A stretch of 45,730 bases of DNA, taken from NCBI GenBank assembly GCA_017536625.1, contig JAFXGY010000001.1, positions 1-45,730 on the forward strand, given 5' to 3'. Positions 1-7,432 of this stretch are shown here, in pieces. A model generated the notes under the pieces. The model was not told where the DNA came from, made no database searches, and was given only the letters and a program-made list of their open reading frames with translations. The stretch comes from Oscillospiraceae bacterium. Its GTDB lineage: Bacteria > Bacillota > Clostridia > Oscillospirales > Ruminococcaceae. Position 1 is the stretch's first letter. The number at the start of each line of letters is the position of its first letter. Both the position numbers and the translations under genes were made by a program.

Positions 1-2876
1 GAATCGAGAATGAAACCTTTAGGCGCAACAGTTTCTTTTACAAAGTATCCACCATAAACAAGACCGGACATGCTGTAAATGCCTCTTTCAGTTTCGGTGA
101 GCTTTCCGAGAAGAGTATCATTTGCATCGAGTTTCTTATCATTGTTGGTATCAACGTAAACTTCAAATTCTGCGCCGGTGAGTTTGTTTTCGGGGAAGTC
201 TTTATCAACCTTGGTAAGCTGAACAGTACCTTTAATTACCTGTTCGGTTACTGCAAGGGATTCGGTGTTTTTCTCAATAGAGTAATTGTCAGCTGCTACA
301 TCGAGGGTGTAAACAGTTTCGTCAAGGAGATAACCTTTGGAAGGAGTGATTTCTTTTACGGTATAACCTTCACCGCATACGAAGTAATCGGTAGTGAATT
401 TGCCGTTTGCATCAGTGGTGTAGGATTTAAGAAGTTCACCGTCTTTGTAGATGCCATATACAGCACCTTCAAGGGTTGCATCACCCTGAGCACCGCCTTT
501 TTCAGCGTCGGTTTTTGTGAGCACGAGGTTGAATTTTTTGAGCACGTTATTAAAAGTTGCTTCGGTTACGTATTCCCATTCAACTTTTACATTCTGTTTT
601 GCGGGAACAACATATTTTTCTGCGGTGTCAACTTCTTCAAGAACATAGTTATCGCCTACGGGGATATCTTCAAAGAGTGCAAAGCCTTCAGCATTGGTGA
701 TTGCGTATTCTTCTACAACAATACCGGTGGTGGAAGTACCGGAGAGTTTGAATTTAACGCCTTCAACGAGTCCGTCTTCGGAAGTTTTGGTAACTTCGAT
801 ATCGCCTCTCTGGAGTTTGTTTTCAAATTCAACAGTAGAGGTATTACCATAACTTACCCATACAGGCTGGTATTCCATTTCAGTGTAATAACCTTCGGGA
901 GTTACTTCCATTACACCATAGTAGTTAGAAAGGAGCCCTTCAACGATTGCAACACCATTTTCATCGGTGAATACATGAATGGGTTCAAAGCTGTTTTCAT
1001 CATCAAGGGAAACAGCTTCGGTGTTGGGTCCTACGATAAATTCAATACCTTCAACCTTGCCGTCTTCGGAGGTTTTGATGATTTTGATTCCGCCGTAGTT
1101 TACTACGTTGTGGAACTCAACAGTTGCGGTTTTATCATATTCAACTACAACAGTTTTGGGTTCCTGGGGAACATATTCATCATACTGACCTTCGGTTACG
1201 GTGTAGGTTCCGGGAACAAGTCCTTCAACAAGAACTCTGCCGTTTGCATCAGTGGTTACGGATTTGTTTACGCCGTTGCCGGTGATGGTGAAGTTGATAC
1301 CTTCGATATTGCCGTCTTCAGAAGTTTTTATGATTTCAAGGTTTCCTTTTTTGAGTTCGTTATGGAATTCTACAGTGGTAGTTTTACCGTATTCTACAAC
1401 TACCATTTTGAATTCGGTTCCGATATATCCTTCAGGAATGGTTTCATAAATGAAGTATTCTCCTTCGTGAAGATCGGGGAGAAGGATTTCGCCGTTTGCA
1501 TCGGTATATACTGTTCTGCTTTCAAACGGATGTGCCGGTTCTGCACCGCCGGTGATGATGAATTCAATGCCTTCAACATTACCGTCATCTGCGGTCTTAA
1601 CAATCTTGAGTGCACCATAGTTCATTTCGTTATGGAACTGTGCAACTGCGGTTTTGCCGTTCTCTACGATTACGGTCTGGGGCTGCTGTGCTTTGTATTT
1701 GGAGTAGCTTGCTTCGGTGATGGTGTATTCGCCGGGAGCAAGACCTTCAACAAGAACTTCACCGTTTTCTTCAGTGAATACAGTAGTGTTGTAGCCTTCG
1801 CCTTTGATATTGAACTCAATAAAGCTTACGTTGTTATCTTCTGCGGTTTTGATGATTTTGATATCACCTGCTGCAGCAGAAGTAAGGGTAAGATTGAGAT
1901 AACCGGTAAGGGTTTCGTTTACTTCCTGACCAAAGGAGATTACGTCCTGATCACCTGCACCGGTGTTGCCGTCAGTCCAGACAAGGAAGTTGTTTACGCT
2001 TGCTTCTTTTTCTGCAACTACAAGGATTTCAGAAACATCGGGGTTGGTGGTATAGAAAGTGATTTTGTTTCCATTGATTTCGCATTTGAGGTCAGTGGAA
2101 TCAGTTTTAAGCCCGCATTCACGGAGAACTCCGTTGGTATCGGTAAGGGTGATTTCATATCTGGAACCATTCCAGATAAGTTCGTGGGTGGGAGCGGTAG
2201 CTTCGTTATCACTCATGAAACTCGGAAGCAGGGTATGATTCTGTACTGCGTACTCAATAGAATCGTATGCGTCCCAGATGTCATCATAGAGAGGGTTTCC
2301 GGAAGAGATACTGTCCATTACGCTGTCATAACCTCTTCTGCTTGCATCTACGTGGCTGAAAGAAAGAGTTCTTTCACCAACAACTACTTCCCATACGAGC
2401 ATCTGGGTTGCAATGAGTTCTGCGACTTCCTGTCTATGGGAAGCATTGGTGGTGTTCCAACTGGTATTACCGTTACCTCTCCAGCCATACTGAAGAAGTC
2501 TTCCAAGAACAGTTTTGATACCGTCCGGAGAAAGGGTCGGGTTCATATTGCTGGGGTAGTTGTTCCAATAGGTGGAATCATTTGCCTGAGAGAGAACATT
2601 TCCGGTTCTAACTCCATAACCAGGCTCAATGCAATAGACTACCGGACCACTGTGGGAATCCTTGCAATAGACCAGGTAGTTATCGGTTTCGATTGTTTCC
2701 CATCCACCCATGAGGTAGAGTTCTGCAAGGCCCCAATCGCCTTTGTTTGTATCGGCGGATCTTGGAAGTGCGATAACTGCCATGGTCATCTGGGTGGCTG
2801 CGAAAGCCTGTACAGCGCCGGTGAAAACCATCATCAGCGCAAGAAGAAGTGCTACTGCTCTTTTTGTGTAAGTCAT
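1..2876 (-). CDS. Thioester-domain / SpaA-repeat surface adhesin (3' end outside window)
   Basis: Secreted, probably wall-anchored adhesin; at least 958 residues are in the window and the C-terminal anchor lies beyond the left edge. The start is the ATG at 2876, preceded by GGAGG. A signal peptide covers about residues 1-27 (ends AFA). Residues 45-220 look like a TED thioester domain: Cys82 in YCIEPG and Gln158 in ATQMLVWE are the likely internal Cys-Gln thioester pair, a chemistry known from Gram-positive adhesins that bind host amines covalently. From residue 337 come seven SpaA/Cna-B-like repeats, starting near 337, 421, 511, 595, 691, 782 and 883. Most open with a Lys in an IIKT/VTKT strand and carry a Glu in an ITE/KE-type motif, as expected for isopeptide-forming folds. 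An intrinsic terminator sits just ahead of the ribosome binding site. Class is confident; ligand unknown. Confidence 0.88.
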   Translation of the reverse strand, partial: MTYTKRAVALLLALMMVFTGAVQAFAATQMTMAVIALPRSADTNKGDWGLAELYLMGGWETIETDNYLVYCKDSHSGPVVYCIEPGYGVRTGNVLSQANDSTYWNNYPSNMNPTLSPDGIKTVLGRLLQYGWRGNGNTSWNTTNASHRQEVAELIATQMLVWEVVVGERTLSFSHVDASRRGYDSVMDSISSGNPLYDDIWDAYDSIEYAVQNHTLLPSFMSDNEATAPTHELIWNGSRYEITLTDTNGVLRECGLKTDSTDLKCEINGNKITFYTTNPDVSEILVVAEKEASVNNFLVWTDGNTGAGDQDVISFGQEVNETLTGYLNLTLTSAAAGDIKIIKTAEDNNVSFIEFNIKGEGYNTTVFTEENGEVLVEGLAPGEYTITEASYSKYKAQQPQTVIVENGKTAVAQFHNEMNYGALKIVKTADDGNVEGIEFIITGGAEPAHPFESRTVYTDANGEILLPDLHEGEYFIYETIPEGYIGTEFKMVVVEYGKTTTVEFHNELKKGNLEIIKTSEDGNIEGINFTITGNGVNKSVTTDANGRVLVEGLVPGTYTVTEGQYDEYVPQEPKTVVVEYDKTATVEFHNVVNYGGIKIIKTSEDGKVEGIEFIVGPNTEAVSLDDENSFEPIHVFTDENGVAIVEGLLSNYYGVMEVTPEGYYTEMEYQPVWVSYGNTSTVEFENKLQRGDIEVTKTSEDGLVEGVKFKLSGTSTTGIVVEEYAITNAEGFALFEDIPVGDNYVLEEVDTAEKYVVPAKQNVKVEWEYVTEATFNNVLKKFNLVLTKTDAEKGGAQGDATLEGAVYGIYKDGELLKSYTTDANGKFTTDYFVCGEGYTVKEITPSKGYLLDETVYTLDVAADNYSIEKNTESLAVTEQVIKGTVQLTKVDKDFPENKLTGAEFEVYVDTNNDKKLDANDTLLGKLTETERGIYSMSGLVYGGYFVKETVAPKGFILD

Positions 2877-2896
2877 ATTTTTGCCTCCTTTTGTGC

Positions 2897-2931
2897 AATA
2901 AAAAAAGACCCACATAAACTTGTGAGTCTTT
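2897..2931 (-). terminator. Intrinsic terminator/attenuator directly upstream of the adhesin RBS
   Basis: On the minus strand an 11-bp stem (2921-2931 with 2904-2914, one G-U pair) with a 6-nt loop is followed by a U-tract. The tract ends about 10 nt before the adhesin Shine-Dalgarno, so no promoter fits between them. It may be the end of the parAB transcript or a regulated attenuator for the adhesin. Confidence 0.8.
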
Positions 2932-3048
2932 AATCTGCTTTTTCTTTGATATTTAGTTTTGTTTTGATATTGATTAGCTTCTCTCTTTCAGCTGGTAAAC
3001 AGCCGGTAATTGAAGGGGAGAGGTATGGAGAGGGGGAACAAAAGCTAT

Positions 3049-3982
3049 TCATCGTTCTGCCTCCCTTTGACGTTTGCGGTATAATTCTAATGCCTTGATA
3101 ATCGTTTCCTCAATTTTCTGGCTACTCGTCCCCGGTGCGAAATATTTGGAAATGCGTTCTTTCGGCATACGGAACTGTTCTTTTTGGTTCGGTTTTTCCT
3201 CTTGCAGAATTGACTGGATTACTCCTTCATTTAGCTTTCCTTCCTGTGAAAACTGGCGCATTTTAATTGCTTGCACATGTGAGGGAGTGCAATCTTCCCA
3301 CTCCATAGTGTTCAGCAATATTTCCTGCTCGTTTTCAGTAAGGTACGAAAGTTCCACAGCCGGACGCATAGCAATTTTGCCTTCGTCCACCATATCAAGA
3401 AGCGGCGGTGAGAGATAAGTCAGGCGGATATATTTTCTTATTTGTTCGTGGCTTTCACCATATTGTTCGGCTAATATATCTCTACTTTTTTTACCTTCTA
3501 AATGGGGCAACACCGTTGCACCATTTTCTTTTGGACGACCTGCTTGCCGTTTCATCGCGTCAAGCTTCATTTTGTAAGCAAAGGCTTTCTCAGAAGGAAG
3601 AAGTTGTTCTCTTTGAAGATTGCTGTCAACCATGAGAATAATTGCTTCATCGTCGGTCACATCCTGGACAATACACTTGATACTGTCTTTGCCGGCAAGT
3701 TCACTTGCTTTTTTGCGCCGATGTCCAGCTATCATTTCGTATTCTCCGTTACCCTTCGGTCTTACAATTACGGGGGAGAGGACTTTCGTATGATTTTACG
3801 CTTTCGACTAAATCCGACATGGATTCGTCCATTTTAACTTTGAAAGGGTGATTAGGAAAATCCAATATCTGCGATAAAGGGATTTCCATTATTGTTAATC
3901 TCTTTGCTTCATCACGTTCCTCTTGGGTCGTGAAAAGGTCATCTACTGATGTCAGCAGACTTGCTGCGCTGTTTTTCACCAA
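3049..3982 (-). pseudogene. parB: parB-like partition protein, frameshifted
   Basis: The two halves of one ParB/Spo0J-type protein are in different frames. The N-terminal part starts at TTG 3982 (or GTG 3979) behind a strong AAAGGAGGTGAT site and ends in a premature stop near 3749. The C-terminal part (in frame from about 3786 to 3049) has the ParB nuclease-like core with RPKGNGEYEMIAGHRRKK, then the helix-turn-helix region and a charged tail. Consensus ParB spacing is restored if one base is removed from the TTT run at 3784-3786 (AAA on the coding strand), giving Y-E-V-L-S-P-V-I-V-R-P. The start overlaps the parA end by 44 bp. It resembles ParB proteins of Firmicute conjugative elements. It could be a true pseudogene, a sequence error, or less likely a +1 shift at the C5 run 3772-3776. 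Confidence 0.8.
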
Positions 3983-4760
3983 TTTCTATCACCTCCTTTA
4001 CAAGCGTTCTGTAGCTTTCAGCGGCACGTCCGGTTGGTTCATGCCGGAAAATACTTTTGTTGGCGGTGCTTATTTCTGCAAGACGAACAGTCGAAGGAAT
4101 TACGGATTCCATCACTGGAAGATGTTTGCCATAGTTTTCTTTTACAGACGATACAATGTCTTTTCTGAAATTGGTTTCGTTTGCCATCGTGAGAAAGATT
4201 CCTCCGACTTTTAACCTCGGGTTGATTTGCCGTTTAATGCTCTGTACAGTTCCGATAAGTTCTGTCATATCCTCGGCAGCAAGATAATCTGCCTGAACGG
4301 GTATCAGAACATAATCCGAAGCGGACAAGGCATTGATAACCAGCATACCGAGAGAAGGTCTGCAATCAAGCAGCACATAATCGTAATCTTTCTTTACTCT
4401 GTCAATGTACTGCCGCAGGACCGTTTCTCTGCTCATTACGTTTACTAAACCTACCTCCACAGCGGACAGGGTTCTGTTTGCAGGGATAAAATCAAATCCC
4501 TCATAGTGGTGTTTAATTTCCGGATGTTCATCCTTGCCGCCGACACCGGACACAACATCATTCATGACGTTACTTAGTGTCAGCGGCAAATCATGGGGTT
4601 TCCGAAGACCAAGCATTTTTGTGAGATCTCCTTGTGGGTCAACATCCACAAGAAGAACTTTTTTGCCGTTCATCGCAAGACCAGCGCCGAGGTTATACAC
4701 AGTAGTGCTTTTCCCAACACCGCCTTTTTGATTTGCTACGGCAATTACTTTTGGTTTCAT
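3939..4760 (-). CDS. parA: ParA/Soj-type partition ATPase
   Basis: 273-residue ParA-family ATPase. A deviant Walker A (KGGVGKST, residues 12-19) sits at the N-terminus, followed by VDVDPQGDLTKML (switch I) and the Walker B-like strand YDYVLLDCRPSLG. These ATPases bind DNA nonspecifically and move ParB-bound cargo, or support maintenance of plasmids and integrative elements. The RBS AAGGAG precedes ATG 4760. Upstream lies a 54-codon gene and a small GC-rich hairpin; downstream parB overlaps and is frameshifted. It lies far from any recognisable oriC genes, and the gene set resembles ParA of integrative conjugative elements more than chromosomal soj; the element assignment is inference. Confidence 0.92.
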   Translation of the reverse strand: MKPKVIAVANQKGGVGKSTTVYNLGAGLAMNGKKVLLVDVDPQGDLTKMLGLRKPHDLPLTLSNVMNDVVSGVGGKDEHPEIKHHYEGFDFIPANRTLSAVEVGLVNVMSRETVLRQYIDRVKKDYDYVLLDCRPSLGMLVINALSASDYVLIPVQADYLAAEDMTELIGTVQSIKRQINPRLKVGGIFLTMANETNFRKDIVSSVKENYGKHLPVMESVIPSTVRLAEISTANKSIFRHEPTGRAAESYRTLVKEVIEIGEKQRSKSADISR

Positions 4761-4785
4761 TGGCTGAGCTCCTTTCTAAAGAATA

Positions 4786-4805
4786 AGCCGCCCAATAAGG
4801 CGGCT
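4786..4805 (-). promoter_or_regulatory. GC-rich hairpin in the parA leader
   Basis: A perfect 7-bp stem (4786-4792 with 4799-4805) with loop CAATAA lies 25 nt before the parA start, between the 54-codon gene and the parA RBS. The U-rich stretch after it is weak, so it may be an mRNA-stability or attenuation element rather than a full terminator. Confidence 0.45.
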
Positions 4806-4831
4806 ATGTATCTATTAAATTAATCAATATG

Positions 4832-4996
4832 TTATAATCTTTTGAATTTTGCATTATAGATTATTTCAATTATGTCGTCCACACAGTCAGGGAAGCGTCC
4901 TTCTTTGATTAGGGAATTACGAAGATCTACAAGACTTCTAATTATAATATCTGTTTCTGAATCATTAAGATAATGACAAAATTTTTTTTCTTTCAT
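4832..4996 (-). CDS. 54-residue conserved-looking small protein upstream of parA
   Basis: Short gene, ATG 4996 to TAA 4832, with a consensus RBS (AAAGGAGGG) 8 nt upstream and its own promoter. The product is charged and predicted helical (begins MKEKKFCHYL, ends AKFKRL), with no signal peptide or membrane segment. It resembles small helical proteins that accompany parA in Firmicute conjugative elements, but the function is unknown. Its position as first gene of a parA-parB operon suggests a role in maintenance or regulation of that unit. Supported by the start signals, spacing and operon position only. Confidence 0.65.
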   Translation of the reverse strand: MKEKKFCHYLNDSETDIIIRSLVDLRNSLIKEGRFPDCVDDIIEIIYNAKFKRL

Positions 4997-5017
4997 AGAA
5001 ATCCCTCCTTTGCTTTT

Positions 5018-5045
5018 AGTATAAGTATTTAAGAAAAAATCACAA
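5018..5045 (-). promoter_or_regulatory. Promoter of the 54-aa/parA/parB operon
   Basis: On the minus strand TTGTGA (5040-5045) and TATACT (5018-5023) are separated by 16 bp, a SigA-type match about 22 nt upstream of the small gene's start. Confidence 0.6.
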
Positions 5046-5050
5046 ATGTG

Positions 5051-5088
5051 TAAAAAATAAGCGTATCATTTTTAAAATGATACGCTTA
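5051..5088 (-). terminator. Terminator downstream of lysS
   Basis: A perfect 15-bp inverted repeat (5058-5072 with 5074-5088) is followed on the minus strand by a U-rich tract. It ends lysS transcription before the parA operon promoter. Confidence 0.8.
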
Positions 5089-5152
5089 AGTTTTAAAGAG
5101 ATATGTTATAGAAATAATAAGATATGTGAACTTATGTAAACTTTTTGCATCG

Positions 5153-5183
5153 ATTGGCGTACAATTGGCGTATGATTGGCGTA
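5153..5183. repeat. Three 11-bp-spaced copies of ATTGGCGTA
   Basis: The 9-mer ATTGGCGTA occurs at 5153, 5164 and 5175, exactly 11 bp apart, so all copies face the same side of the helix. They lie about 50 bp beyond the lysS stop in non-coding DNA. The arrangement resembles arm-type integrase sites or an iteron/operator array. The bound protein is unknown. Confidence 0.75.
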
Positions 5184-5230
5184 TTTCTCGCTTGTCAGTA
5201 GCCAGAAAACCGCATAACTAAGCCATTTGT

Positions 5231-6751
5231 TTAGTTCTGAGGTTTCATCGTGGGGAAGAGGAGAACGTCGCGGATGGATGCGCTGTCGGTAAGGAGCATA
5301 ACAAGTCTGTCAACACCGAATCCAAGTCCGCCGGTGGGTGCCATGCCATATTCAAGAGCGGTTACATAGTCATAGTCAACCTGTGCTTTGCTGGTGGGGT
5401 CAAGTTCAAGACGTTCTGCAACCTGGCGTTCAAAACGGCCTTTCTGGTCAATGGGGTCGTTAAGTTCGCTGAATGCGTTGCCGAATTCGGTGGCGTTGAT
5501 GAAATATTCAAAGCGTTCGGTGAATGCGGGGTCTTCCGGTTTGCGTTTTGCAAGGGGGCTGATTTCGACCGGGTAATCATAGATGAAAGTGGGCTGAATA
5601 AGGTTTTCTTCAACGAATGCATCAAAGAATTCAGCAAGAATCGCGCCTTTGGTGGGAACTTCGGGAAGTTCGACATTGTGTTTTTTAGCAAGTTCGATGG
5701 CTTCTTCGTCAGAAGCAACTTCTGCAAAGTCAACGCCGGAATATTTTTTGACAGCTTCGATCATGGTAAGACGTTCCCAGTGACCGAGGTCGATTTCAGT
5801 ACCCTGATAATTAATTTTGAGGGTTCCGCAAACGTTCATGGCAACGGTTTTCATCATATCTTCAACAAGGTCCATCATGCCGCGGAAATCGGTGAAAGCC
5901 TGATAAAGTTCGATGGAAGTGAATTCGGGGTTGTGTTTGGTATCCATACCTTCATTGCGGAAGATACGGCCGACTTCATAAACCCTGTCAAAACCGCCGA
6001 CAATAAGGCGTTTGAGGTAAAGTTCGGTTTCGATGCGGAGAACCATATCCATATCAAGGGTGTTGTGATAAGTAAGGAAAGGCCTTGCGGAAGCACCGAT
6101 TTCGAAAGGAGTAAGGATAGGGGTTTCAACTTCAAGGAAGCCGCGGCCATCAAGGAAGGAACGGAGTTCGCGCATGATCTGGCTGCGTTTTACGAAAGTA
6201 TCCTTAACTTCAGGGTTGATAATGAGGTCAACATATCTCTGTCTGTAACGGAGTTCCTGGTCTTTAAGGCCGTGGAATTTTTCCGGAAGGGGAAGAAGAG
6301 ATTTGGAAAGAAGAACGATTTTGGTTGCTTTTACGGAAATTTCGCCCATGTGGGTACGGAAAACAATGCCTTCGACACCGATGATATCGCCGATATCCCA
6401 TTTTTTGAAATCCGCATAATCTTCTTCGCCAACCATATCTTTACGGATATAAAGCTGGATTCTGCCTTCTTTATCCTGAAGGTCTGCAAAGGAAGCTTTG
6501 CCCATTCCACGTTTGCTCATAATGCGTCCCGCAAGAGAAACTGTCGTGGTGCTTTCTTCGCCCTCAGCAGGGTCAACGAAAGTTTCTTTAACGGTGCCGG
6601 AATAACCGGTTACGTTGAATTTGGTGATGGTGAAGGGGTCTTTTCCTGCTTCACGAAGTGCGGTGAGTTTATCACGGCGGATCTGGAGAAGTTCGGAAAG
6701 CTGTTCTGCAGAAAGTTCCTGCTGTTCCTGTTCCTGAATCTGTTCAGCCAT
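5231..6751 (-). CDS. lysS: Lysine--tRNA ligase, class II
   Basis: 506 residues, the usual length for bacterial LysRS. It charges tRNA-Lys in the cytosol using ATP. The N-terminal OB-fold anticodon-binding domain spans about residues 55-175. The class II catalytic core follows, with motif 2 around [18 protein letters not shown] and motif 3 in [13 protein letters not shown] near the C-terminus. The start ATG 6751 has a GGAAG site. The gene has its own promoter and is separated from upstream greA by a terminator, although greA-lysS adjacency is common in Firmicutes. The region just past the stop carries the phased repeats, making it a candidate integration site. Confidence 0.98.
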   Translation of the reverse strand: MAEQIQEQEQQELSAEQLSELLQIRRDKLTALREAGKDPFTITKFNVTGYSGTVKETFVDPAEGEESTTTVSLAGRIMSKRGMGKASFADLQDKEGRIQLYIRKDMVGEEDYADFKKWDIGDIIGVEGIVFRTHMGEISVKATKIVLLSKSLLPLPEKFHGLKDQELRYRQRYVDLIINPEVKDTFVKRSQIMRELRSFLDGRGFLEVETPILTPFEIGASARPFLTYHNTLDMDMVLRIETELYLKRLIVGGFDRVYEVGRIFRNEGMDTKHNPEFTSIELYQAFTDFRGMMDLVEDMMKTVAMNVCGTLKINYQGTEIDLGHWERLTMIEAVKKYSGVDFAEVASDEEAIELAKKHNVELPEVPTKGAILAEFFDAFVEENLIQPTFIYDYPVEISPLAKRKPEDPAFTERFEYFINATEFGNAFSELNDPIDQKGRFERQVAERLELDPTSKAQVDYDYVTALEYGMAPTGGLGFGVDRLVMLLTDSASIRDVLLFPTMKPQN

Positions 6752-6802
6752 TTATTTTATCTTCCTTTCAAAAGGTTATTTTATTGCATAATAGAACATC
6801 TT

Positions 6803-6831
6803 ATTTTAACATATTTAAATAAAAATGACAA
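6803..6831 (-). promoter_or_regulatory. lysS promoter
   Basis: Minus strand TTGTCA (6826-6831), 17-bp spacer, TAAAAT (6803-6808), with an extended -10 TG. About 50 nt upstream of the lysS start. Confidence 0.8.
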
Positions 6832-6845
6832 CAGTTAAAACAAAG

Positions 6846-6873
6846 AAAAAGCCCGCAAATGCGGGCTTTTTTT
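6846..6873 (-). terminator. greA terminator
   Basis: An 11-bp stem (6846-6856 with 6861-6871) has a GC core GCCCGC/GCGGGC and loop AAAT. A U-tract follows on both strands; its position makes it the greA terminator. Confidence 0.85.
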
Positions 6874-6887
6874 AGACTGCTCAGTTA

Positions 6888-7361
6888 TCAGCCGATGCTG
6901 AGAACTTTAAATTTTGCGATATCGCCGCCGGGAAGAATTGCTTCAGCAACTTCGCCGACTTTTTTGCCGATAAGAGCCTTGCCGACGGGGGATTCATCGG
7001 AAATTTTGCCAAGGTCAATATCAGCTTCGGTGGAACCGACAATGGTATATTCGAGTTCTTCCTCAAAATCTTCGTCGTAAACTTTTACGAGGGAACCGAG
7101 GGAAATAACGTCTTTTACAATTTCGTTTTCATCAAGAATAACGACGTTTTTGAGCATTACTTCAAGGTCTGCGATTCTTGCTTCAACGATTGCCTGTTCG
7201 TTTTTTGCTTCATCATATTCGCTGTTTTCGGAAAGGTCGCCGTATCCGCGTGCAACACGGATTTTTTCGGAAACTTCTTTGCGGCGAACGGTTTTAAGCA
7301 TCTCAAGTTCTTCTTCAAGAGCTTTGAGACCGCTTGCGGTTACAACAACTTTTTTATCCAT
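6888..7361 (-). CDS. greA: Transcription elongation factor GreA
   Basis: 157 residues, the full family length. GreA enters the RNA polymerase secondary channel and stimulates cleavage of backtracked RNA. The N-terminal coiled coil covers about residues 1-77, with the tip motif [15 protein letters not shown] holding the acidic residues needed for cleavage. The C-terminal FKBP-like domain ends with the GxKVGE/PGG segment. The RBS GGAG precedes ATG 7361. A perfect consensus promoter sits in the short gap after the S41 gene, so greA can be transcribed independently of the ftsEX operon. Confidence 0.97.
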   Translation of the reverse strand: MDKKVVVTASGLKALEEELEMLKTVRRKEVSEKIRVARGYGDLSENSEYDEAKNEQAIVEARIADLEVMLKNVVILDENEIVKDVISLGSLVKVYDEDFEEELEYTIVGSTEADIDLGKISDESPVGKALIGKKVGEVAEAILPGGDIAKFKVLSIG

Positions 7362-7397
7362 TTATAAATACACTCCTTATGGATTCGCAATGTTTCA

Positions 7398-7426
7398 ATT
7401 ATATTCCCGGAAAGTGCCGTTGTCAA
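7398..7426 (-). promoter_or_regulatory. greA promoter, perfect SigA consensus
   Basis: Minus strand TTGACA (7421-7426), 17-bp spacer, TATAAT (7398-7403). The -35 begins only 7 nt beyond the stop of the upstream S41 gene, and no terminator separates the two. Confidence 0.9.
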
Positions 7427-7432
7427 GCAAAA

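Noticed and set aside
1-2876. CRISPR or minisatellite in the adhesin repeats
   Set aside because: The repeats are protein-level SpaA domains of about 75-100 residues with diverged DNA, not short identical units with spacers.
975-2933. 652-codon plus-strand open frame
   Set aside because: It lies antisense to the signal-peptide/TED/SpaA adhesin, which has an RBS and clear domains. The frame is open because codons of the real gene rarely give stops on the other strand, and the product is low-complexity Phe/Gly/Val without domains.
2932-3048. Riboswitch (c-di-GMP type) upstream of the adhesin
   Set aside because: Adhesin genes in Clostridia can carry these, but neither the conserved type I nor type II core is visible; only the terminator hairpin is.
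3772-3776. Programmed +1 frameshift at the C5 run in parB
   Set aside because: A shift there would give S-P-L-P instead of the family-like V-L-S-P; consensus is better restored by an indel a few bases upstream, so a simple mutation or error is preferred.
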